From NCBI RefSeq assembly GCF_011751865.2, contig NZ_CP061770.1, positions 744,001 through 808,000 of the forward strand: DNA of 64,000 bases, given 5' to 3'. The DNA is from Salinibacterium sp. ZJ70 (GTDB taxonomy: Bacteria > Actinomycetota > Actinomycetes > Actinomycetales > Microbacteriaceae). Positions 1 through 8,339 of the stretch are shown here, one piece after another. The notes beneath the pieces are model-generated. The model saw only the letters and a list, made by a program, of their open reading frames with translations, was not told the origin of the DNA and did not search any database. Position 1 is the stretch's first letter; each line of letters begins with the position of its first letter. Made by a program: the position numbers and the translations under genes.

Positions 1-395
1 CGGTCGACCTGCCGGACGTGGTTGAGGTCCCGGTCGGACTGGTTGCAGACGGCACGATCGCGATGGTGCTTCTCGCCTTCGGGATCTCGCTTCGCGGACG
101 GCGGGTGCTCGGCGCCGGAAGCGACCGGGTGACCGCGCTCGTCGCCACTGCGCTCAAGTCGGTGGTCATGCCGCTCGCTGCCTGGCTGGTGGCTGGCCCC
201 ATTCTCGGGCTCGACCCCGCGATCGTGTACGCCACCGTGGTGGTCGCGGCGCTCCCGACAGGTCAGGTCGTCTACACCTACGCGTCGAAGTTCCGCCAGG
301 GTGTCGGGGTGGCCCGTGACGTCGTGCTGCTCACCACCGTCCTGGCTGTGCCCGTTCTGTTCATTGTGACGTGGCTTCTGCACCCGATCTCATGA
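1..395 (+). CDS. AEC-family (auxin efflux carrier-like) permease, C-terminal part only
   Basis: The reading frame is open at the left edge, so only about the last 130 residues are present and the true start lies outside the window. The visible part has four hydrophobic stretches. The ending, with small-residue-rich helices around ALPTGQVVYTYASKF followed by a final VLFIVTWLL helix, is typical of the last transmembrane bundle of AEC transporters, which export small organic anions or amino acid derivatives. Its stop overlaps the start of the next gene (ATGA), so the two are probably translationally coupled. The substrate cannot be inferred. Confidence 0.75.
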   Translation, partial: VDLPDVVEVPVGLVADGTIAMVLLAFGISLRGRRVLGAGSDRVTALVATALKSVVMPLAAWLVAGPILGLDPAIVYATVVVAALPTGQVVYTYASKFRQGVGVARDVVLLTTVLAVPVLFIVTWLLHPIS

Positions 396-1561
396 CCGGT
401 CGGATCGTCTCGCGGGGTGCCGGACCGTTTCGGCCGACCGTCGTCGCATTCGCGGCGGCGGGCATGGTGGCTTTCGCCGAGCTGTACGGCGTGCAGGCTC
501 TGCTCCCCGCGATCGCGCGGGAGTTCGACATCTCTGCCGGGTCCGCCGCTCTCGCGCAGTCGGCGGGAGCGCTGGGCGTCGCCGTCGCCGTTCTGCCCTG
601 GTCGTTCGCCGCGCGCCGCGTCGGCCGGGGCACCCTCATCCGGATCGCCGTGATCTCGACGATCATGCTGAGCCCGGTGGTGGTGTTCGCGGGCAGTCTC
701 GAGGTGCTGCTCGTTGTGCGCTTTCTGCAGGGCGCGGTCCTCGCGGGAATCCCCGCCTTGGCCGTGCCGCACCTGGGGGACCTGCTGGCACGCGCGCCTG
801 CAGTCATCGCGGCGGGCTGGTACATCAGCGGAACGGCGATCGGAGGGCTCACCGGTCGTCTGGTTGCGGGCGTCGTCGGCGCAGTCGCCGACTGGCGCAC
901 GGCGCTCATCGCAGTGAGCCTGGTGGTGGCGGCCGCAGCCATCCTGTTCCTGGCGGCGGCGCCGCGCGTCGCAGGAAGACCCGCGATCGCCAGCGGGTTG
1001 CGATCCGGGCTCGATCGACGCGGCATCGGGGCCCTCTGCGGCTTGGCGCTGGTGCAGATGGGCGCCTTCGTGGCGCTGTACAACTTCCTCGGGTTCCGAC
1101 TCATCGCCCCGCCGCTCTCGTTTCCCGAGATGATGGTGACTGGGATCTTCGTGCTGTACGTGGTGGGGTCGATCGCTGCGGCCAGGTCGGGTCGAGCCGC
1201 TGCCCGCTGGGGGAAGGCCAGAGTGATGGGCTGCGCGTTGGTCGTGCAATCGGCGGGTGCCGCGCTCACGGCGGCCGACGGGGCGTCAGCCATCGTCGTC
1301 GGCACTGCGATCGTGACGGCCAGCTTCTTCACCGTGCACGCGCTCGCGGCGGGGTGGGTCGCCGAGCTCGCGAACGGCAGCGCCGTGCCGACGGGGTTGT
1401 ACACCATTGCGTATTACGCGGGTGCCGCGGTGCTCGGCTGGTGCTTCGGTCTGGTGCTGGATGTGGGCGGATGGAGTGCGCTGGCGGCGACGATCGTGGC
1501 GGCATCCGCAGCATCCCTGCTGCTCGTTCGGGTGGCCAGCACTGGAGTCCGGGGTCGGTGA
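392..1561 (+). CDS. MFS permease (YnfM/arabinose-efflux-like)
   Basis: A 389-residue protein with about twelve hydrophobic segments and the MFS fold: an Arg-rich cytoplasmic loop (FAARRVGRGTLIR) between helices 2 and 3, and VVRFLQGAVLAG in helix 4, as in the YnfM-type drug/sugar exporters. The ATG at 392 overlaps the stop of the upstream AEC gene by four bases, so I prefer it to the upstream GTG at 371. Coupling to a second permease suggests a small efflux operon. The substrate is unknown. Confidence 0.82.
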   Translation: MTGRIVSRGAGPFRPTVVAFAAAGMVAFAELYGVQALLPAIAREFDISAGSAALAQSAGALGVAVAVLPWSFAARRVGRGTLIRIAVISTIMLSPVVVFAGSLEVLLVVRFLQGAVLAGIPALAVPHLGDLLARAPAVIAAGWYISGTAIGGLTGRLVAGVVGAVADWRTALIAVSLVVAAAAILFLAAAPRVAGRPAIASGLRSGLDRRGIGALCGLALVQMGAFVALYNFLGFRLIAPPLSFPEMMVTGIFVLYVVGSIAAARSGRAAARWGKARVMGCALVVQSAGAALTAADGASAIVVGTAIVTASFFTVHALAAGWVAELANGSAVPTGLYTIAYYAGAAVLGWCFGLVLDVGGWSALAATIVAASAASLLLVRVASTGVRGR

Positions 1562-1601
1562 GGCGAGCGGGTGAGACCGGGCGTCTGTCGGGTGCGACGC
1601 G

Positions 1602-1607
1602 TAAGCT
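1602..1607 (+). promoter_or_regulatory. Putative -10 (TAAGCT) of leaderless mfd
   Basis: TAAGCT ends seven bases before the GTG at 1615 and no Shine-Dalgarno sequence precedes that GTG. This is the spacing of actinobacterial leaderless promoters. Confidence 0.45.
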
Positions 1608-1614
1608 TCCTTCA

Positions 1615-4600
1615 GTGGGACTCGCCTCGTTGACATCCGTACTCGCGCGCGCCCAGTCGTACGCGGACGCTCTCGCGCAGGCGGGCTCTGACGGCGACTT
1701 CTCCGCCGCCGAGGGTCTGCGCGTTCCGCTGCTCGCGGGGCTCCTCGAGCGCCGCTCGTCGAGCACAGGAACCGGCCAGGCTCTGCTGGCGATCGCGGCC
1801 ACGAGCCGCGAGTCGCAGGCGGTCGCGGACGCCTTCCGCGCCTGGTCGCCGACGGCCCGCGTTCTCGTGCTCCCCGCGTGGGAGACCCTTCCGCACGAGC
1901 GGCTGAGTCCGTCCGCCGAGACGGTCGGCCAGCGGCTGCGTGCCCTGCGTGAGCTGCGTCTCTGGCAGGACGGCCCCCGCACCGAGCCTCTCGTGCTCGT
2001 GGCGTCGGTGCGCGCGGCGCTGCAGCCGCTCGCCCCCGGTCTCGACCGGCTCGAGCCGATCACCCTCACCCCCGGCGGTCGCGGCTACGAACTCGCGACT
2101 CTCGCCCTCCAGCTCGCCGAACGCGCCTACGCACGCGTCGACCTCGTCACCCGCCGCGGTGAGTTCGCGGTGCGCGGCGGCATCCTCGACGTCTTCCCGC
2201 CGGATGCCGACCACCCCGTCCGCGCCGACTTCTTCGGCGACGAGCTCGAGCAGCTGCGCGCCTTCTCGGTGGCCGACCAGCGCTCCATCCCCGGCGATCT
2301 GCCCGCCGTCGAGCTGCCGGCGGCGCGTGAGCTGCTCATCACGGAGGCCGTGCGTGCTCGCGCCGCGGAGCTCGTCGACGAGTACCCGGCCCTCGCGCCC
2401 ATGCTCGCGAAAGTCGCCGAGGGCATCCCGGTGGAGGGCATGGAGTCCCTCACGCCCGCGCTCGTGGGCCGTCTGGTTCCGCTCACCGACTACCTGCCCG
2501 AGGACGCCGCGGTCGCGGTGCTCTCACCTGAGCGCGTGTCGACGCGCGCGGTGAGCCTCGCCGAGACGAACCGCGAGTTCCTCGAGGCCGCGTGGTCGGC
2601 GGCGACGGCGGGCGGCGAAGCGCCCATCGACCTGCAGGCCAGCCTCGACACGGGCGACTTCCTCACCGTCTCGGCGCTGCGTGCCGTGGCGCGCCCCCGC
2701 ACCTGGTGGACCGTGAGCCCGTTCGACGCGGGCGACGACGACGTGGTGCGCATCGAAGGTCGCGCGGTTCCGAGCTTCGCCGGTCAGGTCGACGGCGCTG
2801 CCACGCACGTCGCGTCGCTGCTGAAGCAGCAGTGGTCGGTCACGATCGCCGCGGGTGGCGCCGGTCTCGTCGAGCGCGCTGCGCAGGTGCTCGCCGAGCA
2901 CGAGGTCGCCGCGCGCATCGTGGATTCCGCCCCCGCGGATCCGGATCCGGGCGTCGCGTACCTTGTCACGGCATCCGTCGAGGCGGGTTTCGAACTCGAT
3001 GAGGCGCAGTTCGCGCTGCTCAGCGAGTCCGAGTTCTACGGGCGCTCCGCGGGCATCGACTCGCGTCAGCCGAAGCGCCTCGCGAGCAGGCGACGCAACG
3101 TCGTCGATCCGCTGCAGCTCAAGGCCGGCGACCACGTCGTGCATGAGACGCACGGCATCGGCCGCTTCCTCGAACTGGTGACCCGCGAGGTCGCCGGCGG
3201 CGGGCGCGTGGCGCGCGGACCCCTCGGCACCAAGCACGAGAAGGTCACCCGCGAGTACCTCGTCATCGAGTACGCGCCCAGCAAGCGCGGCCAGCCGGGC
3301 GACCGCCTCTACGTGCCGACGGATCAGCTCGACCAGCTCACCCGCTATGTGGGCGGCGAGAGCCCCGCTCTCAGCAAGATGGGCGGATCCGACTGGTCGG
3401 CGGCGAAGGGCAAGGCCCGCAAGGCGGTGCGCGACATCGCCGTCGAGCTCGTGAAGCTCTACAGCGCGCGCATGGCGAGCCAGGGGCACGCCTTCGGGCC
3501 CGACACCCCCTGGCAGCGCGAGCTCGAGGAGGCGTTCGCCTTCAACGAGACGCCCGACCAGCTGCAGACGATCGATGAGGTCAAGGCCGACATGGAGCGG
3601 CCCATCCCCATGGACCGCCTCATCTCGGGCGACGTCGGCTACGGCAAGACCGAGATCGCCGTGCGCGCCGCATTCAAGGCCGTCCAGGACGGCAAGCAGG
3701 TGGCCGTGCTCGTGCCGACGACGCTGCTCGTCAAGCAGCACTTCGAGACGTTCCAGGAGCGCTTCGCCGGGTTCCCCGTGCACCTGAGGGCCCTCAGCCG
3801 CTTCCAGACCGAGAAGGAGTCGAAGTCGACGATCGAGGGGCTCGAGCGCGGTGAGGTCGACGTCGTCATCGGCACGCACCGCATCCTCTCCGAGAGCATC
3901 CGCTTCAAGGATCTCGGGCTCGTCGTCATCGACGAGGAGCAGCGCTTCGGTGTCGAGCACAAGGACGCGCTCAAGAAGCTCAAGACCAACGTCGACATCC
4001 TCGCGATGAGCGCGACCCCCATCCCGCGCACGCTCGAGATGGCGGTCACCGGCATCCGCGAGATGTCGACCCTCGCGACCCCGCCCGAGCAGCGGCACCC
4101 CATCCTCACGTTCGTCGGCCCGCGATCCGATAAGCAGATCACCGCGGCGATCCGCCGTGAGCTGCTGCGCGAAGGCCAGGTGTTCTTCGTGCACAACCGG
4201 GTCTCGTCGATCAACCGCGTCGCGGCGGAGCTCTCGGAGCTCGTGCCGGAGGCCCGCATCGCGGTCGCGCACGGCAAGCTCAGCGAGTCGAGCCTCGAGA
4301 AGGTCATCGTCGACTTCTGGGAGCGCAAGTTCGACGTGCTCGTGACGACGACCATCATCGAGACCGGCATCGACATCGCGAATGCGAACACGCTCATCAT
4401 CGACCAGGCCGACAAGTACGGCCTGAGCCAGCTGCACCAGATCCGCGGACGCGTGGGTCGCGGTCGCGAGCGCGCGTACGCCTACTTCCTGTACGACGGC
4501 GATCGCCCGCTCACCGAGACCGCCCAGGATCGTCTCGAGACGATCGCCGCCAACAACGAACTCGGCGGCGGCATGCAGATCGCCCTCAAGGACCTCGAGA

Positions 4601-5208
4601 TCCGCGGTGCGGGCAACCTGCTGGGCGGTGAGCAGTCGGGTCACATCGCGGGCGTCGGCTTCGACCTGTACCTGCGGATGATCGGCGAGGCCGTGAGCGC
4701 GTTCCGTGGTGACGAGACGGAGGGGCCGAACGAGCTGCGGCTCGAGCTGCCGATCGATGCGCGCATCCCCGAGGAGTACATCGAGTCGGAGCGTCTGCGT
4801 CTCGAGGCGTACCAGAAGCTCTCGACGGCCGCGGGCCCGCTCTCACCCGACGACGCCCTCGACCGGGTGGTCGAGGAGCTCACCGACCGCTACGGCGAGC
4901 TGCCGGAGGCCGTGGCGCGTCTCGTGACGGTGTCGCGCCTGCGTCGCCGCGCCCAGAAGGCGGGCCTCGGCGAGGTCGTCGCGATGGGCAGCCGCCTGCG
5001 GATCGCCCCGCTCGACCTGCCCGACTCGATCCAGGTGCGCCTGCAGCGCATGTACCCGGGCTCCAAGTACTTCGCAGCGCAGAGCGTCGTGAATGTGCCG
5101 ATGCCAGAAGGGCTCTCGGATGCGGAGCTGGTGACGTGGGTCGAGCAGCTGCTCAGCGCGATCCTCCCCGCCCCGAAGCCCGCACCGGAGGAGACCCCCG
5201 CCGGGTGA
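1615..5208 (+). CDS. mfd: Transcription-repair coupling factor Mfd
   Basis: A 1197-residue SF2 translocase that removes RNA polymerase stalled at DNA lesions and recruits UvrA. Order of parts: a UvrB-like N-terminal region (about 1-350), an RNA-polymerase-interacting CarD-like domain (KAGDHVVHETHGIGRF, about 503-520), the helicase with Walker A GDVGYGKTE near 672 and the DEEQ box near 773, motif VI (QIRGRVGRGRERAYAY), and a C-terminal TRCF domain. Length and all motifs are normal. The GTG at 1615 is chosen because a TAAGCT hexamer lies seven bases upstream, and because extending further upstream would run back through the MFS gene. It has the usual actinobacterial association with mazG and eno, but eight unrelated genes separate mfd from mazG here. 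Confidence 0.97.
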   Translation: MGLASLTSVLARAQSYADALAQAGSDGDFSAAEGLRVPLLAGLLERRSSSTGTGQALLAIAATSRESQAVADAFRAWSPTARVLVLPAWETLPHERLSPSAETVGQRLRALRELRLWQDGPRTEPLVLVASVRAALQPLAPGLDRLEPITLTPGGRGYELATLALQLAERAYARVDLVTRRGEFAVRGGILDVFPPDADHPVRADFFGDELEQLRAFSVADQRSIPGDLPAVELPAARELLITEAVRARAAELVDEYPALAPMLAKVAEGIPVEGMESLTPALVGRLVPLTDYLPEDAAVAVLSPERVSTRAVSLAETNREFLEAAWSAATAGGEAPIDLQASLDTGDFLTVSALRAVARPRTWWTVSPFDAGDDDVVRIEGRAVPSFAGQVDGAATHVASLLKQQWSVTIAAGGAGLVERAAQVLAEHEVAARIVDSAPADPDPGVAYLVTASVEAGFELDEAQFALLSESEFYGRSAGIDSRQPKRLASRRRNVVDPLQLKAGDHVVHETHGIGRFLELVTREVAGGGRVARGPLGTKHEKVTREYLVIEYAPSKRGQPGDRLYVPTDQLDQLTRYVGGESPALSKMGGSDWSAAKGKARKAVRDIAVELVKLYSARMASQGHAFGPDTPWQRELEEAFAFNETPDQLQTIDEVKADMERPIPMDRLISGDVGYGKTEIAVRAAFKAVQDGKQVAVLVPTTLLVKQHFETFQERFAGFPVHLRALSRFQTEKESKSTIEGLERGEVDVVIGTHRILSESIRFKDLGLVVIDEEQRFGVEHKDALKKLKTNVDILAMSATPIPRTLEMAVTGIREMSTLATPPEQRHPILTFVGPRSDKQITAAIRRELLREGQVFFVHNRVSSINRVAAELSELVPEARIAVAHGKLSESSLEKVIVDFWERKFDVLVTTTIIETGIDIANANTLIIDQADKYGLSQLHQIRGRVGRGRERAYAYFLYDGDRPLTETAQDRLETIAANNELGGGMQIALKDLEIRGAGNLLGGEQSGHIAGVGFDLYLRMIGEAVSAFRGDETEGPNELRLELPIDARIPEEYIESERLRLEAYQKLSTAAGPLSPDDALDRVVEELTDRYGELPEAVARLVTVSRLRRRAQKAGLGEVVAMGSRLRIAPLDLPDSIQVRLQRMYPGSKYFAAQSVVNVPMPEGLSDAELVTWVEQLLSAILPAPKPAPEETPAG

Positions 5209-5289
5209 GCGCGGCCCGCGCACCTTTTGCGCAGTGGTGACCCTGCCGTAACACGCCGGAGACACGCGACCTCTTGACTGTGTCGTGAC

Positions 5290-5305
5290 GGTGCACACGT
5301 GCACC
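5290..5305. promoter_or_regulatory. Inverted repeat GGTGCAC-AC-GTGCACC, possible operator
   Basis: Perfect 7-bp arms separated by two bases, 30 bp upstream of the next start codon and just after a TTGACT hexamer at 5274-5279 that could be a -35 box. It may be an operator. No regulator is encoded next to it. Confidence 0.4.
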
Positions 5306-5334
5306 CGAGCAGATCCAGGCGAAGGGGGAGCCAC

Positions 5335-6225
5335 ATGATCCGCGACATCATCGGCGAGTGGGACGTCTCGATCGTCGAGAAAGGCACGGCGCAGTCGGTG
5401 GGGCGGCTGTCGTTCCGGCTCGCAGAGGGGGTCTTGCGGGTCGTCGCCACCGACCCGGATGCGGCCGGCCCGGCCGCGCGCGTGGACGTGGACGGCAGCA
5501 CGCTCCGCTTCGAGCTGCTGGCGGCGGGTTCTTCGCGCGGGGTCACTCGGCACGTCTACGAGGTCAGCCTTCTGAGCCCGTCGACCTTCGGCGGCTCACG
5601 TCGCCGCGGCATGATGGCGCGCGTCCCCGTCACGGGGCAGCGGGTGAATGCGATGCCTGGGGGAGCCTTCGGCAGCAGCCTCGCTGAGGCGAAGGCGCGC
5701 GCCGCGGAAGCGGCTGAGCGCGCCACCCAGGCAGCCGCGGAGGCGGCCGCCGCACTGGCCGAGGTCGAAGCAGCCTCCGCACTCGAAGCTGCCCGGCGCG
5801 CCGCCGAGAAGGCGGCCTCGGCGCGAGCTGCCGCACTCGGCTCCGAGACTCCCGCCGTGCTGCCGACGCCGCCATCCGGCCGGAGGGCCGTGCCGCCGGA
5901 GGTGCTCGCGATCCTGCCCGCACCCACGCAGCCGGCCGCGTTCGGCTCTCGGGTGAGCAGTGATGCGACAGTCGTCGCGCTCACCACCGCGTCGTCGGTT
6001 CGCCGAGTGCGCGCCACGCACCTGCTCTCGTGCGGCGAGACCTCGCTGCTGGCCGTCGAAGTGCACCCCGGTGTCTTCGTATGGGGGGAGTCCTTCCCGG
6101 CGACCGCGCAGCGGCTGCGCGAAGTCGGATGGACGGTCGTCCCCGTGCAGTCGGACCAGCTGATCGCCATCGGCGAGACGCAGCTGGCGCAGGCCTCGAC
6201 GGTGGCGAGGGCCGTGGCTGGGTGA
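5335..6225 (+). CDS. Unknown protein with Ala-rich helical spacer
   Basis: I do not recognise this 296-residue protein. Three parts are visible: an N-terminal beta-rich domain (1-105, starting MIRDIIGEWDVSIVEKGTAQ, somewhat lipocalin-like in its alternating pattern), an Ala/Glu-rich region (about 115-165, with repeats such as AAEAAERATQAAAEA) that should form a long helix or coiled coil, and a compact C-terminal domain (about 215-290) rich in beta pattern. There is no signal peptide or membrane segment. The ATG at 5335 is preceded by GAAGGGGGAG. It stands alone downstream of mfd with its own putative operator. Confidence 0.7.
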   Translation: MIRDIIGEWDVSIVEKGTAQSVGRLSFRLAEGVLRVVATDPDAAGPAARVDVDGSTLRFELLAAGSSRGVTRHVYEVSLLSPSTFGGSRRRGMMARVPVTGQRVNAMPGGAFGSSLAEAKARAAEAAERATQAAAEAAAALAEVEAASALEAARRAAEKAASARAAALGSETPAVLPTPPSGRRAVPPEVLAILPAPTQPAAFGSRVSSDATVVALTTASSVRRVRATHLLSCGETSLLAVEVHPGVFVWGESFPATAQRLREVGWTVVPVQSDQLIAIGETQLAQASTVARAVAG

Positions 6226-6362
6226 GCTGAACCGGTTCGCGTCCCGCTCGCGCATCCGCTCGTTCCGCCTGCGCCGACCCTGCCGTCCGGCCCTGTCTGC
6301 TCCGACGGCGCGCAGGTACCGTCGCGAGAGGCGGCTCCGGCGCCGCCGTGACGGAGGACACC

Positions 6363-7334
6363 ATGTGCACTGGCGTGAGCTACACGACTCAAGACCACTA
6401 CTTCGGCCGCAACCTCGATCTCGAGTTCTCGTACCACGAGACGGTCACCGTGACCCCGCGGAACTTCCCGTTCGAGTTCCGCAAGGCGCCCCCTCTGAAC
6501 ACGCATCACGCGATCATCGGGATGGCGACCGTCTCAGACGGCTACCCGCTCTACTACGAGGCGACCAACGAGAAGGGCCTCAGCATGGCGGGGCTCAACT
6601 TCCCCGAGAACGCCGACTACAAGCCGGAGGATCCGAGCAAGACCAACATCACCCCGTTCGAGTTCATTCCGTGGATTCTGGGGCAGTTCGAGACGATCGA
6701 CGAGGTCAAGGCCGAGCTCGCGAAGATGAGTCTCGTCGACATCTCCTTCAGCGAGGAGTTCCCGCTGTCGCCGCTGCACTGGCTCATCTCCGACAAGTCG
6801 GCCTCGATCACGGTGGAGAGCGTCAAGGAGGGGCTGAAGGTGTACGACAACCCCGTCGGCGTGCTCACCAACAACCCCACGTTCGACATCCAGTACTTCA
6901 ACCTCAACAACTTCGCGCACCTGTCGACCAAGCAGCCCGAGAACCATTTCTCGGATGAGATCGAACTCGACCTGTACAGCCGCGGCATGGGCGGCATCGG
7001 CCTGCCCGGTGACCTCTCATCGTCGTCGCGCTTCGTCAAGGCGGTGTTCACCCGGATGAACTCGGTCGCCGGCACCTCGGAGTCCGAGTCGATCAGCCAG
7101 TTCTTCCAGATTCTGGGATCCGTCGCGCAGCAGCGAGGGCTCGCCGATGTGGGGGACGGCTACGAGATCACGATCTACTCGTCGTGCTGCAACACCGACA
7201 AGGGCATCTACTACTACACGACCTACGAGAACAGCCAGGTGACGGGGGTCGACATGCACAAGGAGGATCTCGACGGCCACACGCTCGTGGACTACCCGCT
7301 CGTGAAGGGGCAGCAGATCAACATGCTCAACTGA
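6363..7334 (+). CDS. Bile salt hydrolase-like linear amide C-N hydrolase (Ntn family)
   Basis: A 323-residue protein of the choloylglycine hydrolase/penicillin V acylase family, enzymes that cleave linear amide bonds such as those of glycine- or taurine-conjugated bile acids. The start MCTGVSY exposes the nucleophile Cys2 once Met1 is removed. Arg16 and Asp19 (GRNLD), Asn170/Asn171 (VLTNNP) and Arg223 (SSSSRFV) match the catalytic positions of true bile salt hydrolases. The stretches SSCCNTDKGIYYY and NSQVTGVDMHKEDLDG closely resemble Lactobacillus/Listeria enzymes as I remember them. Strong Shine-Dalgarno (GGAGG, 6353-6357). A TACCGT hexamer at 6317 may be the -10. The protein is low in Ala and rich in Asn/Tyr/Ser compared with its neighbours. 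The real substrate could be another N-acyl amide, such as an acyl-homoserine lactone. Confidence 0.88.
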   Translation: MCTGVSYTTQDHYFGRNLDLEFSYHETVTVTPRNFPFEFRKAPPLNTHHAIIGMATVSDGYPLYYEATNEKGLSMAGLNFPENADYKPEDPSKTNITPFEFIPWILGQFETIDEVKAELAKMSLVDISFSEEFPLSPLHWLISDKSASITVESVKEGLKVYDNPVGVLTNNPTFDIQYFNLNNFAHLSTKQPENHFSDEIELDLYSRGMGGIGLPGDLSSSSRFVKAVFTRMNSVAGTSESESISQFFQILGSVAQQRGLADVGDGYEITIYSSCCNTDKGIYYYTTYENSQVTGVDMHKEDLDGHTLVDYPLVKGQQINMLN

Positions 7335-7348
7335 GGGTGCGGGCGGCG

Positions 7349-7660
7349 TCAGGGCGCCGTGTCACCCGCGTCATCGATCAGGCGCCATTCGGCCACGAAG
7401 TCCGCCACCGTCTTGGTGGCGAGATCGGCGCGAGCCTGGGCGAGGAGCGCCTCGGGGGATCCGGTGTCGGCATGGGTGCGCAGGATCTCCGCTCCGCTGT
7501 CGATGCGTCGCACCACCAGATCCACGTCGGGTGCGGAGGGGAGGCTGCCGAGTGCCGCTTCCAGGGCTGCGCCGAGCCAGCGAGCGACCTTCCGCGGAAC
7601 ACCCACCCGCGTCGCCTCGAGGTCGACAGTGAGGTGCTGGTGCGCGAGTTCGACATCCAC
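7349..7660 (-). CDS. Small conserved-looking hypothetical protein
   Basis: A 103-residue acidic soluble protein starting VDVELAHQHLTV. It has an amphipathic N-terminal half and no motif I can name. The GTG at 7660 is chosen because GATACT (complement of 7667-7672) ends exactly six bases upstream and the GGAGGG stretch touches the GTG, too close to act as a ribosome binding site, so a leaderless mRNA is likely. It is divergent from the beta-helix gene at 7698 and converges with the amide hydrolase at 7334. Confidence 0.6.
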   Translation of the reverse strand: MDVELAHQHLTVDLEATRVGVPRKVARWLGAALEAALGSLPSAPDVDLVVRRIDSGAEILRTHADTGSPEALLAQARADLATKTVADFVAEWRLIDDAGDTAP

Positions 7661-7666
7661 CCCTCC

Positions 7667-7691
7667 AGTATCGGGTGAGCGGGAGTAGCGT
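7667..7691. promoter_or_regulatory. Divergent pair of leaderless -10 boxes
   Basis: On the minus strand GATACT (7667-7672) lies six bases before the GTG at 7660. On the plus strand TAGCGT (7686-7691) lies six bases before the ATG at 7698. The two promoters are back to back in about 40 bp. Confidence 0.5.
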
Positions 7692-7697
7692 GACCGC

Positions 7698-8309
7698 ATG
7701 CTGTTCGAACATCTCGGCCACAGCCCTCGCATCGATCCCACCGCCGTGATCGCCCCGACGGCCGTCGTCTCGGGTGACGTGACGATCGGACCCGGATGCC
7801 AGGTCCTGCACGGCGCGGTCATCACGGCGGAGGGCGGCCCGGTCGCGATCGGGGAATCGAGCATCGTCATGGAGAACGCTCTCCTGCGCGCGAGCTCCTC
7901 CGATCCGCTGCACATCGGCAGCCACGTGCTCGTCGGGCCGATGGCGTCGATCTCGGGGGCGACGATCGGCGACGAGGTGTTCCTGGCGACCGGCTCCCGG
8001 GTGTTCAACGGCGCGCGGATCGGCGCACGCAGCGAGGTGCGCATCAACGCCGTCGTGCATCTGCGCACCGTGCTGCCAGCGGGCTCGGTGGTGCCGATCG
8101 CGTGGGTCGCGGTGGGCAACCCGGTGAGCATCCTCAGTCCCCATCGGCACGATGAGATCTGGGAGATCCAGCAGGATCTCGACTTTCCGGGCTACGTCTT
8201 CGGTCTCGACCGCTCGACACCCGACCTCATGGTGCAGCTCACCGAACGCTACGCGCGCCACCTCGCGCGCCACGCCGACGACCGCCCGGTCGACCCGAGC
8301 GTGGGCTGA
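7698..8309 (+). CDS. Left-handed beta-helix protein, gamma-carbonic-anhydrase-like but lacking zinc ligands
   Basis: A 203-residue protein with hexapeptide repeats ([LIV]-G-x4) over residues 15-135: VSGDVTIGPG, VAIGESS, LHIGSHVLVG, ATIGDEV, ARIGARS. The layout matches the YrdA/CaiE branch of gamma-carbonic anhydrases. Where that family carries its three zinc-binding His residues (after the IxIGxxTNIQD and IGxxVTIGH motifs) this protein reads SSIVMENALLR and SHVLVGPMAS, so the ligands appear absent and carbonic anhydrase activity is unlikely. A helical C-terminal tail (about 150-203) follows. It is probably a trimer. The role is unknown; a scaffold or acyltransferase-like function is possible. 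Confidence 0.8.
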   Translation: MLFEHLGHSPRIDPTAVIAPTAVVSGDVTIGPGCQVLHGAVITAEGGPVAIGESSIVMENALLRASSSDPLHIGSHVLVGPMASISGATIGDEVFLATGSRVFNGARIGARSEVRINAVVHLRTVLPAGSVVPIAWVAVGNPVSILSPHRHDEIWEIQQDLDFPGYVFGLDRSTPDLMVQLTERYARHLARHADDRPVDPSVG

Positions 8310-8339
8310 GCACCCCTCCTGGGGTATGCCCGCTGAGGC

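Noticed and set aside
2524..4644. Long open frame on the minus strand inside mfd (about 700 codons)
   Set aside because: It is antisense to a gene with complete, recognisable Mfd motifs. Its composition (Arg/Asp/Leu-rich, no motif) is that of a GC-rich antisense shadow.
7698..8309. Calling the hexapeptide-repeat protein a carbonic anhydrase
   Set aside because: The zinc-ligand histidines are not visible at the expected positions.
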